Assembly: GCF_051486985.1 (NCBI RefSeq)
Contig: NZ_JAHVDV010000027.1
Location: 9,211-73,210, forward strand
DNA: 64,000 bases
Direction: 5' to 3'
Origin: CBFFRJ01 sp051486985
GTDB taxonomy: Bacteria; Pseudomonadota; Gammaproteobacteria; Enterobacterales; Enterobacteriaceae
Positions 16,502-25,769 of the stretch are shown here, in pieces. The position numbers were made by a program, and so were the translations under genes. Each line of letters starts with the position of its first letter. Within the stretch, counting starts at the first letter, position 1. Below the pieces are notes generated by a model. It saw only the letters and a list, made by a program, of their open reading frames with translations. It did no database searches and was not told where the DNA came from.

Positions 16502-17908
16502 ATGTTTGGTCTTGATGCGTTTCACCTGGCAAGGATCCAGTTTGCGTTTACTGTCTCCTTCCATATTATTTTCCCGGCGATCACTATTGGCCTTGCCAGC
16601 TTTCTGGCGGTGCTGGAGGGCTTATGGCTAAAAACCCGTAATCCTGTCTGGCACTCTCTTTATCACTTCTGGGCAAAAATTTTCGCCGTTAACTTTGGCA
16701 TGGGCGTGGTGTCAGGCCTGGTGATGGCCTATCAGTTTGGTACGAACTGGAGCGGGTTTTCACAATTTGCCGGGAGCATAACCGGCCCGCTACTCACCTA
16801 TGAAGTGCTCACTGCATTCTTCCTGGAAGCGGGTTTTCTTGGCGTAATGTTATTTGGCTGGCGTAAGGTCGGGCCGGGATTACACTTTTTCGCGACCTGT
16901 ATGGTGGCGCTGGGAACCCTGATTTCCACCTTCTGGATCCTCGCCTCTAACAGCTGGATGCAGACCCCTCAGGGCTATGAGATTGTTAACGGGCAGGTTG
17001 TCCCTGTGGACTGGTTTGCGGTGGTCTTTAACCCTTCGTTCCCGTACCGCCTGTTCCATATGTCGATTGCCGCTTTTCTCAGTAGCGCGTTGTTCGTTGG
17101 AGCCTCTGCCGCCTGGCACCTGCTGCGCGGCAACAGTACCCAGAGCATCCGAACAATGTTTTCTATGGCGCTGTGGATGACCCTTATCGTTGCCCCTATC
17201 CAGGCGATGGTCGGGGATATGCATGGCCTCAATACCCTTGAACACCAGCCGGCGAAAATTGCCGCGATTGAAGGCCACTGGGAGAATGTACCTGGTGAAC
17301 CCACCCCTCTGCTGCTGTTTGGTCTGCCCGACATGGAGCAGGAGCGTACCCGCTACGGACTCGAAATACCTGCGCTTGGCAGCCTGATCCTTACGCATAG
17401 TCTGGATAAACAGGTTCCGGCGCTGAAGGAGTTTGCCAAAGCAGACCGACCGAATTCCACCCTCGTATTCTGGTCGTTTCGCGTGATGGCGGGACTCGGC
17501 ATGTTGATGATTTTGCTGGGCCTGATGGCAGTATGGTTGCGCTATAAACAGCGTCTCTACCGCTCGCGTCCTTTTTTATGGTTTGCCCTGCTGATGGGGC
17601 CATCCGGTCTAATTGCTATCCTTGCGGGCTGGGTAACCACCGAAGTGGGACGCCAGCCCTGGGTGGTGTATGGCTTACAACGCACGGCAGACGCCGTTTC
17701 TGCTCATGGCGATCTGCACATGAGCGTGAGTTTGCTGGGTTTCATCCTCGTCTACACCTCGGTGTTCGGTGTTGGCTACAGCTACATGGTGCGGCTGATT
17801 AAAAAGGGGCCACAGGAAGACGAGTCCTACCCTGACGAGAACGATGGCCGCCCCGCCCGACCTCTCTCGGCCGCTGGCCCTGACTTTCTGACCCAGGAGA
17901 AGCCGTAA
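16502..17908 (+). CDS. cioA: Cytochrome bd-type quinol oxidase subunit I, CIO type
   Basis: This 468-residue membrane protein is the large subunit of a cytochrome bd-like ubiquinol oxidase of the short-Q-loop, cyanide-insensitive class. The haem-ligand histidine in SFHIIFP, a second His in the RLFHMSIAAF helix, and the GRQPWVVYG motif of the quinol side are visible. Start: ATG 16502 has TGAGG seven bases upstream and gives the usual N-terminus MFGLDAFHLARIQF. It reduces oxygen to water with electrons from quinol in the inner membrane. It forms an operon with cioB and a DUF2474 gene by tight overlaps. E. coli K-12 has no oxidase at this place, so it is an insert between ydcR and rlhA. Confidence 0.92.
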   Translation: MFGLDAFHLARIQFAFTVSFHIIFPAITIGLASFLAVLEGLWLKTRNPVWHSLYHFWAKIFAVNFGMGVVSGLVMAYQFGTNWSGFSQFAGSITGPLLTYEVLTAFFLEAGFLGVMLFGWRKVGPGLHFFATCMVALGTLISTFWILASNSWMQTPQGYEIVNGQVVPVDWFAVVFNPSFPYRLFHMSIAAFLSSALFVGASAAWHLLRGNSTQSIRTMFSMALWMTLIVAPIQAMVGDMHGLNTLEHQPAKIAAIEGHWENVPGEPTPLLLFGLPDMEQERTRYGLEIPALGSLILTHSLDKQVPALKEFAKADRPNSTLVFWSFRVMAGLGMLMILLGLMAVWLRYKQRLYRSRPFLWFALLMGPSGLIAILAGWVTTEVGRQPWVVYGLQRTADAVSAHGDLHMSVSLLGFILVYTSVFGVGYSYMVRLIKKGPQEDESYPDENDGRPARPLSAAGPDFLTQEKP

Positions 17909-18918
17909 TGGGTATCGATCTTTCACTTATCTGGTTTGTAATCATCGTATTCGCCACGCTGATGTATATCGTCATGGACGGGTTTGACCTCGGGATTGGC
18001 ATCCTTTTTCCGCTGGTAAAAGGCGCAGAGGATCGTGACGTTATGGTTAACAGTGTGGCACCAGTATGGGATGGCAATGAGACCTGGCTGGTGCTGGGAG
18101 GCGCTGCGCTTTTTGGCGCGTTTCCACTGGCCTATGCGGTGATCGTTGATGCGCTGACGATTCCGCTCACCTTAATGTTGATTGGGCTCATCTTTCGTGG
18201 CGTCGCCTTTGAGTTCCGCTTTAAAGCGACCCCTGCTCATCGACCTTTCTGGGATAAGGCATTTATGGGCGGATCGCTCCTGGCAACCTTCACGCAGGGC
18301 ATAGTGGTCGGCGCGGTGATCAATGGGTTTCCGGTTGTTGCACGCACCTATTCGGGCGGCCCGTTTGACTGGCTGACCCCTTTCACCCTCTTTTGCGGCC
18401 TTGGCCTGACGGTGGCTTATGCGCTTTTAGGGTCAACCTGGCTTGTGATGAAAAGCGAGGATCGCCTTCAGGTAAGCATGCGCCATCTCAGCAGGAAGCT
18501 GCTGATGGTGTTGCTGGGGGTTATTGCGATCATCAGCCTCTGGACGCCCCTTATTCATCCTTCCATCGCCGGGCGCTGGTTTAGTCTGCCGAACCTCTTC
18601 CTGCTGCTGCCTGTCCCCGTGCTGGTTGCGGTGTTGAGCCTGTGGCAGTGGCGTACGCTTTACGATGCGAAGCATCACCATCTGCCTTTTGTTCTCACGC
18701 TGGGGCTGATTTTTCTCGGCTTTACCGGGCTTGGGATCAGTATCTGGCCGCATATTATTCCGCCAGCGATTACGCTCTGGCAAGCGGCGGCACCTGCGCA
18801 AAGTCAGGGTTTTATGCTGGTCGGCGCGTTGTTAATTATTCCCGTGATCCTGGTCTATACCTTCTGGAGCTATTACGTCTTTCGCGGCAAAGTGCAACAC
18901 GGGGAGGGTTATCACTGA
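17908..18918 (+). CDS. cioB: Cytochrome bd-type quinol oxidase subunit II
   Basis: The 336-residue protein is the CydB/CioB partner: N-terminal helix IWFVIIVFATLMYIVMDGFD with the family motif MDGFDLG, then VWDGNETWLVLGGAALF, and about eight to nine membrane helices in total. It overlaps the cioA stop by one base (TAATG), which indicates translational coupling and fixed stoichiometry. It contains no haem itself but stabilises the di-haem site of subunit I. Downstream it overlaps a tiny DUF2474 gene. Confidence 0.93.
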   Translation: MGIDLSLIWFVIIVFATLMYIVMDGFDLGIGILFPLVKGAEDRDVMVNSVAPVWDGNETWLVLGGAALFGAFPLAYAVIVDALTIPLTLMLIGLIFRGVAFEFRFKATPAHRPFWDKAFMGGSLLATFTQGIVVGAVINGFPVVARTYSGGPFDWLTPFTLFCGLGLTVAYALLGSTWLVMKSEDRLQVSMRHLSRKLLMVLLGVIAIISLWTPLIHPSIAGRWFSLPNLFLLLPVPVLVAVLSLWQWRTLYDAKHHHLPFVLTLGLIFLGFTGLGISIWPHIIPPAITLWQAAAPAQSQGFMLVGALLIIPVILVYTFWSYYVFRGKVQHGEGYH

Positions 18919-19046
18919 TGCATCACTCTCTCTGGTATCGCCTGTTATGGCTGGTCATAATCTGGGGCGGTAGCGTGATGGCGCTGGCGCTGGTCGGGCT
19001 CTTCTTTCGTGTACTGATGGCGTCGGCGGGGTTCAGGGCGCATTAG
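18918..19046 (+). CDS. DUF2474 small membrane subunit of the CIO oxidase
   Basis: A 42-codon ORF starts with the ATG that overlaps the cioB TGA (ATGA) and ends in TAG at 19046. The product MHHSLWYRLLWLVIIWGGS... is one transmembrane helix with a short basic C-terminus. Such DUF2474 proteins regularly follow cioAB and are thought to play a role like CydX, the third subunit of cytochrome bd. The GGAGGG just before the cioB stop serves as ribosome site. A longer frame reading through from inside cioB is open but has no start signal; the short form is the real gene. Confidence 0.82.
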   Translation: MHHSLWYRLLWLVIIWGGSVMALALVGLFFRVLMASAGFRAH

Positions 19047-19070
19047 TCCGGCGTTGCTGCACTACAACGA

Positions 19071-19100
19071 GAAACGGCAGCCCAGGCTGCCGTTTCTTTT
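19071..19100 (+). terminator. cioAB operon terminator
   Basis: GAAACGGCAGCC and GGCTGCCGTTTC form a 12-base perfect stem with a two-base centre, followed by TTTT. It sits between the convergent cioAB and rlhA transcription units and may serve both. Confidence 0.9.
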
Positions 19101-19102
19101 AA

Positions 19103-21085
19103 TTACCCACCCTTACGCTTAGGCAGTGTCTTCATCAACTCTTCCGGGCTGACCGACGCCACTACGCTTCCCGGCAACGGCATTTTCAGAATATGATTTT
19201 TAATTTTCCCAACTACGTGCATTTCGCACGGACGACAGTCAAATTTAAGCGTCAGTACCTCATCGCCATGCACCAGCTGCATCGGCGTGGCCTTCCAGCT
19301 TTTGATGTTACCTTTTGCCTGTTTCGGGCAGAGATTGAATGCAAAGCGCAGGCAATGCTTGGTGATCATCACCGGGACATCGCCCTTCTCTTCGTGCATT
19401 TCAAACGCGCCATCAATGAGTTTTACACCGTACTGCTGATAAAACTCACGCGCTTTGTGGTTGTAGACGTTGGCTAAAAACGTCAGGTGGGTATCCGGGT
19501 AGACCGGCGCGGGCACGGAAACAGGTTTACGGGTGCCGCGCCGGTAATTCGCCAGCCGGGCCTCGTCCAGCATCTCAACCGCTTCACGGCGCAGCTGATT
19601 CAACAGGCTGTTGGGCACAAAGAGCGCACCCGGCAGGTTGATGTCGATCTGGCGAGCATAAAAGAGAGTTTGCCCCAGTTTTGCCAGCCCCTCTTTCAGA
19701 CTGTTTCGCGCTTTCTCCGCGTTGGTCGCCTCGTCAAACTGGCCATCGAGCGTATGCGTAATGGTAACGCCCTCTTCACTGGTCAGCGTCAGTACCAACT
19801 GCTCTTGCCACCCGCTGAGTGCAATATCCAGCGCAATGCGGCGCTCGCTCGACGTTTTGGTCAGCGCCTGTTGCCAGTTGTGGTCAAGGTTACGGTTGAG
19901 GGGATGGTTCGGGCGAACCTTGTACATGTCAGCCGGCATTTCATTGGGCCAGACGCGATAACGGTTTTCACCCGTCTTTTCGACGGTATTGGCACGAAAG
20001 CCCACAACTTCTCGCTTAATCAGCACGTTGAGGCCATCGCCGTTAGCCAGCGGCTCGGTGACCTGCACGTCAAGATGATCTTTGGTCACTTTCAGGACTT
20101 CGCCAACAGGCAGGCCAACAAATTTTGGCGAGTCAAAGGCACCGATGTCCCCTTTACGCGCATTGACGAAATAGTCGGTGCTGCCGCGATGGAAGGTTTT
20201 ATCCGTTGAGGGGATAAAGAAGTGCTCGGTACGCCCCGCCGAGGATCGCGCTAAGTCACCGCGATCCTCAATAATAGCGTCGAGCATCTGGCGATAGTGA
20301 GCAGTGATGTTTTTCACATAGCTCATGTCTTTGTAACGCCCTTCAATCTTAAAGGAGCGCACACCGGCATCGATGAGTGCGGCCAGGTTTTCACTCTGGT
20401 CGTTATCTTTCATCGACAACAGATGCTTTTCGTAGGAGACCACGCGGCCCTGATCGTCTTTCAGGGTATAGGGTAGTCGACAGGCCTGCGAGCAGTCACC
20501 ACGGTTAGCGCTGCGACCGGTCTGAGCATGCGAAATATTACACTGCCCGGAATAGGCCACGCACAGGGCGCCGTGAATAAAGAACTCAATGGTGGCATCT
20601 GTGGCCTGATGGATTTCGCGGATCTGATTCAGATTCAGCTCGCGCGCCAGCACAATCTGGCTGAAGCCAACATCCGAGAGGAATTTAGCTTTTTCAACGC
20701 TGCGGATATCACACTGCGTACTGGCATGCAGTTCAATGGGTGGGATATCAAGCTGCATGACCCCCATATCCTGCACAATCAGCGCATCGACGCCGGTTTC
20801 ATAAAGCGACGTTATCAGCTTACGGGCAGGTTCCAGCTCATCATCATGCAAAATAGTATTCAGGGTGATAAACACCTTCGCGCCATAGCGATGGGCAAAG
20901 GGCACCAGCGCCGCGATGTCCTGCAAGCTGTTGCTGGCGTTATGGCGGGCACCGAACCCTGGTCCACCAATGTAAACCGCGTCCGCCCCGTGCAGAATAG
21001 CTTCGCGAGCGATCGCGGCGTCACGGGCAGGGCTTAAAAGTTCAAGATGCTGGGTTGGCAGGTGCATACAGTCGTTGTTATCCAT
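19103..21085 (-). CDS. rlhA: 23S rRNA C2501 hydroxylase, U32 family
   Basis: The product of about 660 residues matches E. coli RlhA (YdcP), which is needed for 5-hydroxylation of cytidine 2501 in 23S rRNA. The U32 barrel is recognisable (ELLSPARDAAIAREAI, GGPGFGARHN) with its cysteine set: CVAYSGQCNI, GDCSQACRLPY, and the C-terminal NLCPK, DCRPCEMHV, likely iron-sulfur ligands. Start is uncertain: ATG 21085 and ATG 21067 are both open and neither has a strong ribosome site; E. coli similarity begins only at HLELLSPA, slightly downstream of both. It is a single gene convergent with cioAB. Confidence 0.93.
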   Translation of the reverse strand: MDNNDCMHLPTQHLELLSPARDAAIAREAILHGADAVYIGGPGFGARHNASNSLQDIAALVPFAHRYGAKVFITLNTILHDDELEPARKLITSLYETGVDALIVQDMGVMQLDIPPIELHASTQCDIRSVEKAKFLSDVGFSQIVLARELNLNQIREIHQATDATIEFFIHGALCVAYSGQCNISHAQTGRSANRGDCSQACRLPYTLKDDQGRVVSYEKHLLSMKDNDQSENLAALIDAGVRSFKIEGRYKDMSYVKNITAHYRQMLDAIIEDRGDLARSSAGRTEHFFIPSTDKTFHRGSTDYFVNARKGDIGAFDSPKFVGLPVGEVLKVTKDHLDVQVTEPLANGDGLNVLIKREVVGFRANTVEKTGENRYRVWPNEMPADMYKVRPNHPLNRNLDHNWQQALTKTSSERRIALDIALSGWQEQLVLTLTSEEGVTITHTLDGQFDEATNAEKARNSLKEGLAKLGQTLFYARQIDINLPGALFVPNSLLNQLRREAVEMLDEARLANYRRGTRKPVSVPAPVYPDTHLTFLANVYNHKAREFYQQYGVKLIDGAFEMHEEKGDVPVMITKHCLRFAFNLCPKQAKGNIKSWKATPMQLVHGDEVLTLKFDCRPCEMHVVGKIKNHILKMPLPGSVVASVSPEELMKTLPKRKGG

Positions 21086-21317
21086 GATGTGCAAAATGGC
21101 GGCTATTGTAGTCAGTTCCCTGCTGTTTCACCACCTGCACCAGAAGCCATTTTTCGTATGGCGGCAAAGGATTGACGAAATTGATATTTTCCAGCACCGC
21201 TCGTTGAATTTATCCTTGGTTCATTACGCGAAAATCTTCTCAGGCGCCACGGTAACGGGTGGCCGTATGAAGATGAAACGTAATACGGATATTTCCTCGT
21301 CACGTTGTACGTTGTGG

Positions 21318-21890
21318 TTAATCGTCGTCGTTCTTTGCCGCAGGCTTGCTTGCGGCTTTTTCTTTTGGGTAGTGGATAAGCGAGTGGAAATGGACGGTAT
21401 GGGCGGAGCTATTGCGGTAGGCATGCGGCCTGTCACCGGCGAAACGCACCCCCGTTCCGGCTTTGAGCACCTTCCACTGCCCTTCAGTACACAGATCAAG
21501 CTCACCGGCAATCACCACGACGTGCTCAATCACCCCTTGCTCATGGGGCGTGGATTCACTGCGGGCCCCCGGTGCCAGGGTGATGGAAAAGTGATCGAAG
21601 CGCAGAACCTCGTCCCAGGGAAACAGGGGGGTAATCACCATCGCCTGTTGATCCGGATCGTAGGTCGTAGGCATATCATCTTCAGGCGGCGCGATAAAAG
21701 CAGAAAACGGCACGTTCAGACCCGTGGCTATCTTCCAGAGCGTGGCAACCGTCGGGCTGGATTCATTACGCTCAATTTGCCCGAGCATCGCTTTCGAAAC
21801 GCCTGTTTCTTCAGCCAGCCGGGAGAGACTCCAGCGGCGGGACTGACGCAACGCTTTCAGCGTAGCCGCCAGATAACGCGTCGATTCCAT
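21318..21890 (-). CDS. sutR: SutR-like XRE-cupin transcriptional regulator
   Basis: The 190-residue regulator has an N-terminal Cro/C1 helix-turn-helix (residues 10-65, SLSRLAEETGVSKAMLGQIE) and a C-terminal cupin (HEQGVIEHVVVIAGELDL, HSLIHYPK). E. coli SutR (YdcN) is its counterpart and acts on sulfur-utilisation genes. ATG 21890 is preceded by GAGGAG at ideal spacing, so the longer frame is rejected. A lysine/alanine-rich tail of about twelve residues exceeds the E. coli length. It is divergent from ydcO, and a perfect 18-base palindrome lies between the two starts, which suggests autoregulation and control of ydcO. Confidence 0.92.
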   Translation of the reverse strand: MESTRYLAATLKALRQSRRWSLSRLAEETGVSKAMLGQIERNESSPTVATLWKIATGLNVPFSAFIAPPEDDMPTTYDPDQQAMVITPLFPWDEVLRFDHFSITLAPGARSESTPHEQGVIEHVVVIAGELDLCTEGQWKVLKAGTGVRFAGDRPHAYRNSSAHTVHFHSLIHYPKEKAASKPAAKNDDD

Positions 21891-21922
21891 GATATCTCCT
21901 CTCAGACGTAGCTCGTCTCGCT

Positions 21923-21940
21923 TGTGCGCTATAGCGCACA
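21923..21940. promoter_or_regulatory. Palindromic operator between sutR and ydcO
   Basis: TGTGCGCTATAGCGCACA is a perfect 18-base palindrome 33 bases upstream of sutR. A related half-site, ATAACGCACAA, follows at 21962-21972. Position and symmetry fit a dimeric XRE regulator, most likely SutR itself. Confidence 0.7.
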
Positions 21941-21982
21941 ATGATAATTTTAACGGATGTTATAACGCACAAGGATAGCCGT

Positions 21983-23149
21983 ATGCGCGTCTCATCGTTC
22001 CCCTTTACTTCCCTTCTGGCCGGATTTGTCGCCGTCCTCGTTGGCTACGCCAGTTCCGCGGCCATCATCTGGCAGGCCGCGGCTGCCACGGGGGCAACGC
22101 CCTCGCAGATTGCGGGCTGGATGACCGCACTCGGTATCGGTATGGGGTTCAGTACTCTCGCGTTATCGCTCTGGTATCGCATGCCGGTCCTTACCGCCTG
22201 GTCAACGCCGGGCGCAGCCTTACTGGCGACCAGTCTGGACGGTTTGTCTCCCGGCGAGGCCGTCGGCATCTTCATTTTCGCCAATGCGCTGATTGTGCTT
22301 TGCGGCATAACGGGCCTGTTTGCACGACTGATGAAAGTCATTCCTCATACGCTTGCCGCTGCGATGCTGGCGGGTATCCTGTTGCGTTTTGGTCTTCAGG
22401 CCTTCAGCAATGTACAAGATAACGTGGTTATGTGCGGCAGTATGCTACTGGCCTGGCTTATCTGTAAAGCGCTGGCGCCTCGCTATGCCATTGTTGCGAC
22501 AATGATTATTGGCGCACTGGTTGCCGGGTTAAATGGGCATCTTGCCACAGAGCATCTCACCCTCTCGCTGGTGGTGCCTGAATTCACGCGTCCGGTCTTT
22601 AATCCGGCCTCCTTGCTCAGCATTGGTGTCCCCTTTTTCCTCGCTACGATGGCGTCACAAAATGCCCCCGGGTTTGCCACTATGCAGGCAGCGGGTTACC
22701 GGGTTGCGGTTTCGCCATTAATGATTTTTACCGGTGGCGTGGCGCTGCTGCTCTCGCCGTTTGGGGTCTACTCCATTTGCATTGCGGCGATCACCGCTGC
22801 CATCTGTCAGAGCCCGGAAGCGCATCCTGATGCGCAACAACGCTGGAAGGCCGCCGTGGCGGCGGGAGGATTTTACCTGCTGGCGGGCGTCTTTGGCGGT
22901 TCCATCACCTCCTTGCTGAATGCCCTGCCAGTAAGCTGGATCCAGACGCTCGCCGGCGTGGCGCTGTTGGGGACGATTGGCGGCAGCTTATTTCAGGCGC
23001 TGGCACATGAGAAAGAAAGGGACGCTGCGGTGGTCACCTTTCTGGTTACGGCAAGCGGCATCACCCTGCTGGGCGTGGGTTCGGCGTTCTGGGGACTGGT
23101 GGCGGGCGGTATCTGTTATGTCGCCCTGTCACGGACGCGTCGCACGTAA
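21983..23149 (+). CDS. ydcO: BenE-family inner-membrane transporter
   Basis: The 388-residue protein has about eleven to twelve hydrophobic segments and belongs to the benzoate/H+ symporter (BenE) family, in the same place as E. coli ydcO. ATG 21983 has AAGGA seven bases upstream; the in-frame ATG at 21941 lies on the operator and is rejected. The substrate is not known; benzoate is only the family precedent. It is divergent from sutR and probably regulated by it. Its last 21 bases overlap the opposing AraC-family gene. Confidence 0.9.
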   Translation: MRVSSFPFTSLLAGFVAVLVGYASSAAIIWQAAAATGATPSQIAGWMTALGIGMGFSTLALSLWYRMPVLTAWSTPGAALLATSLDGLSPGEAVGIFIFANALIVLCGITGLFARLMKVIPHTLAAAMLAGILLRFGLQAFSNVQDNVVMCGSMLLAWLICKALAPRYAIVATMIIGALVAGLNGHLATEHLTLSLVVPEFTRPVFNPASLLSIGVPFFLATMASQNAPGFATMQAAGYRVAVSPLMIFTGGVALLLSPFGVYSICIAAITAAICQSPEAHPDAQQRWKAAVAAGGFYLLAGVFGGSITSLLNALPVSWIQTLAGVALLGTIGGSLFQALAHEKERDAAVVTFLVTASGITLLGVGSAFWGLVAGGICYVALSRTRRT

Positions 23150-24001
23150 TTGCGACGGCGTTACGCCATATACCGCTCGGAAACGGTTACTGAAGTGGCT
23201 CGGCGAACTGAAACCGCAGGCCATCGCAATCGCCGTCAGCGAGAGCTCGCTGTTTAATAATTGTGTTTTTGCCTGCGCCATGCGCCGTTGCATCACGTAC
23301 TGATGCGGTGCCAGCCCCATCGACTGCCGGAACATGCGGGCAAAGTGGTATTCGCTGAGCGCCGCCTGTTCTGCCAGATCGGCGAGCAAAAGCGGCTGGG
23401 AAAGATGTGCTTCAATCCAGTCCACTACATGGCGTAACACTGCCGGCGCCAGACCGCCCTTTACGGTCGGTAACTGCCATTGCACGCTGCTGTAGTGCTG
23501 GATCAGGTGCGTTAACAGCAAGGTTGATGCCGTGCTGAAGGTCAGCTGGTTGGCTTTCTGATGCCAGTTACTGCCCAGTAAGAACTGGCGATACAGCAGC
23601 GTGATGCGTTCATCCTGAGCAAAGGTTTTTTCATCAAGGGTAAAAGCGGCCGGGCTGCGGTCCCAGATTCGTTCCCCGATATCACGCAAATGCGCGTCGG
23701 TGCAGTACAGGTGGACAAAGGACAAGTCATCACGAATGTCCCAGCTTGATTCGCTCTCCTGAGGCAGCAGGCAAAACCGGTCGGGCCCACCGCCATTCTT
23801 CCAGCCCGATGCGGTTTTATGGTAGCTCTCATACCCGTCAGCCACATACAGGCTCAGGGTATGGTGATCGCAGTACTGCGTAATGTTATCGCGTTTATTT
23901 GACCAGGCCGCCAGTTGAATACCAGAGTGCAACGCCACTGAATCATGCAGGACGGCATTATGATGTTTAAGATTTTCAAAGGCCTGATAGCTCGGTGACA
24001 T
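23129..24001 (-). CDS. AraC-family transcriptional regulator
   Basis: The 290-residue protein ends with a double helix-turn-helix of the AraC/XylS type (about residues 185-290: LLLADLAEQAALSEYHFARM and the second signature IAMACGFSSPSHFSNRFRA). The N-terminal half is a probable effector-binding cupin-like domain. ATG 24001 was chosen; a TTG five codons upstream is the only alternative. It is divergent from an EamA-type exporter gene, 172 bases away, and is probably its regulator. I do not recognise a named orthologue. Confidence 0.88.
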   Translation of the reverse strand: MSPSYQAFENLKHHNAVLHDSVALHSGIQLAAWSNKRDNITQYCDHHTLSLYVADGYESYHKTASGWKNGGGPDRFCLLPQESESSWDIRDDLSFVHLYCTDAHLRDIGERIWDRSPAAFTLDEKTFAQDERITLLYRQFLLGSNWHQKANQLTFSTASTLLLTHLIQHYSSVQWQLPTVKGGLAPAVLRHVVDWIEAHLSQPLLLADLAEQAALSEYHFARMFRQSMGLAPHQYVMQRRMAQAKTQLLNSELSLTAIAMACGFSSPSHFSNRFRAVYGVTPSQLRATRP

Positions 24002-24173
24002 AAACGCACGTAACAAAAAAGTAACCAGAATTGCAGTCTATGAATTCCTGCTGTGCGATGCCAGCCTTTCTCTAAAAAAGCGCAAGAATTTGCAAGTGGT
24101 GGCGGGCTTTATGCAAGCCCGGACGGCAGATTGCCGCGACACTAACGACTGGTCTGGTTTAAAAGGTAAAACA

Positions 24174-25070
24174 ATGAACGCATTTTTATATTGTCTGGTG
24201 GTGGTTATCTGGGGAACAACGTGGATTGCGATATTCCTGCAACAGGGAACCGTTCCGGCACCAGTGTCTATCTTCTGGCGCTTCGCGCTGGCCACCGCCA
24301 CCATCATGCTGGTGCTGCTCGCCCTGCGCCGGCTGCGTAAACTGGCGCTACAGGACCATCTGTTCTGTCTGCTGCAGGGCTGCTGTGTATTCGGCTTTAA
24401 CTTTCTCTGCTTTTATACGGCAGCGGCATGGATCAATACCGGGCTGGAGTCGGTCATTTTCTCCATGGCGGTGCTGTTCAACGCGGTAAACAGTTTTCTG
24501 TTTTTTGGCCAAAAACCCCCTGCTCGTTTTTACCCGGCCGCTGCGCTCGGACTTATCGGCATGGTGACGCTGTTCTGGGAGGATTTGCGGGCCAGTGGGA
24601 TCAGCAGTTCGCTGCTGATGGGTGTCGGTCTGTCGATGCTCGGCACCTTTGGTTTCTCACTGGGTAACATGCTGAGCATGCGCCATCAGCGCAAAGGGCT
24701 GGAAACCATGACGACCAACGCCTGGGCGATGTGTTATGGCACCCTCATCATGGGGTGTATTGCACTGGTACGGGGGGACAGCTTCATGCCTGAATGGACG
24801 TTCAGCTATCTGGGCGCGCTGGTCTATCTGGCTCTCTTTGGTTCCGTGATTGCGTTCGGTGCCTATTTCACGCTGGTGGGCAGGATAGGTGCCAGTAATG
24901 CGGCCTACAGCACCCTGCTGTTTCCTCTGGTGGCGCTGAGTTTTTCCACCCTTTATGAAGGCTATGTCTGGCACGCTAACGGCATTATGGGGCTGGTGTT
25001 AATCCTGACCGGTAACCTGGTGATGTTTGCCAGACCGGGAAATCTACTGTTACGCCGACGGGTTGCATAA
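24174..25070 (+). CDS. EamA/DMT-family transporter
   Basis: The 298-residue protein has ten hydrophobic segments arranged as two EamA repeats (first starts MNAFLYCLVVVIWGTTWIA; second around residue 150). Such drug/metabolite transporters export amino acids or metabolites. ATG 24174 is preceded by AAAGG; the longer frame upstream is not supported. The divergent AraC regulator suggests induction by a small molecule. Substrate unknown. Confidence 0.88.
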   Translation: MNAFLYCLVVVIWGTTWIAIFLQQGTVPAPVSIFWRFALATATIMLVLLALRRLRKLALQDHLFCLLQGCCVFGFNFLCFYTAAAWINTGLESVIFSMAVLFNAVNSFLFFGQKPPARFYPAAALGLIGMVTLFWEDLRASGISSSLLMGVGLSMLGTFGFSLGNMLSMRHQRKGLETMTTNAWAMCYGTLIMGCIALVRGDSFMPEWTFSYLGALVYLALFGSVIAFGAYFTLVGRIGASNAAYSTLLFPLVALSFSTLYEGYVWHANGIMGLVLILTGNLVMFARPGNLLLRRRVA

Positions 25071-25076
25071 AGGAGA

Positions 25077-25098
25077 GCGCCATCCGCAGGGATGGCGC
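25077..25098 (-). terminator. Hairpin between EamA gene and ydcL
   Basis: GCGCCATCC and GGATGGCGC form a nine-base perfect stem with a GCAG loop between two convergent genes. On the minus strand it is followed by a short pyrimidine stretch with TTT, so it probably ends ydcL. Confidence 0.65.
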
Positions 25099-25106
25099 AA
25101 AACATA

Positions 25107-25769
25107 TCACTTCTGCTTCACTTCAAACATTTTTGCATCCAGTACCATGTCATCAATTACGTTTTTCAGCGTATCGACGGTCATTGGTGCATTTTCATTA
25201 CTCAGATTTTTACCTTCAGCCTGACGAACGACCTTCACGACCGGCTTATTGGTTTGGGCATCAATCAATTCGCCTTCGAAGAAGAGATGCGTTTCCATAG
25301 TGCGGTGTCCTGTCGCCGCCTGCGTACCGGCAACAACCATCATCACCGGCAGCACTTCATAGAACTGCATCCCTTCTTTATTGCGATCAACACCGGTAAT
25401 CGCACCACGGAAGATGAGGCTGTGCGCGCCCGGAGAGGTTACCAGCGGTTTGCGTTGAGCCGCAGCGGCTTTCAGTTTGGTATTGGTATAAGTGAGAATA
25501 CCATCCAGAGTTTGTTGAGAAACCTGCGCTGTGGGTTTCGGCACCGGATAATAGGTGACCGGATGATAAACAATGCTGTCGTATTTACTTTCGTCAAATG
25601 ACGGGTCAACCCAGCGTAGTACGGGCTTACCGTTGGCGGAGGTCGTTTGCTGTAAGCCTGAATAATCCTTTAAGAAACCGGAGTATTGTTCCGGTTGAGT
25701 CACTTTTGAGCCGCAGCCTGCAAGCGCGAGCAGCCCGGTAAGCACTGCAACTTTATATACAGTACGCAT
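25107..25769 (-). CDS. ydcL: YdcL, DUF3313 lipoprotein
   Basis: The 220-residue protein starts MRTVYKVAVLTGLLALAGC, a lipoprotein signal with the lipobox LAGC, and matches E. coli YdcL (DUF3313). It is expected to be anchored to a membrane from the periplasmic side. Function unknown. AAGGA at eight bases supports ATG 25769; the frame upstream is open but AT-rich and unsupported. It stands alone, with an AT-rich promoter region toward the DppA-like gene's end. Confidence 0.92.
   Translation of the reverse strand: MRTVYKVAVLTGLLALAGCGSKVTQPEQYSGFLKDYSGLQQTTSANGKPVLRWVDPSFDESKYDSIVYHPVTYYPVPKPTAQVSQQTLDGILTYTNTKLKAAAAQRKPLVTSPGAHSLIFRGAITGVDRNKEGMQFYEVLPVMMVVAGTQAATGHRTMETHLFFEGELIDAQTNKPVVKVVRQAEGKNLSNENAPMTVDTLKNVIDDMVLDAKMFEVKQK

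Noticed and set aside
21941..21982. Upstream ATG for ydcO
   Set aside because: It overlaps the palindromic operator and lacks a ribosome site; ATG 21983 has AAGGA.
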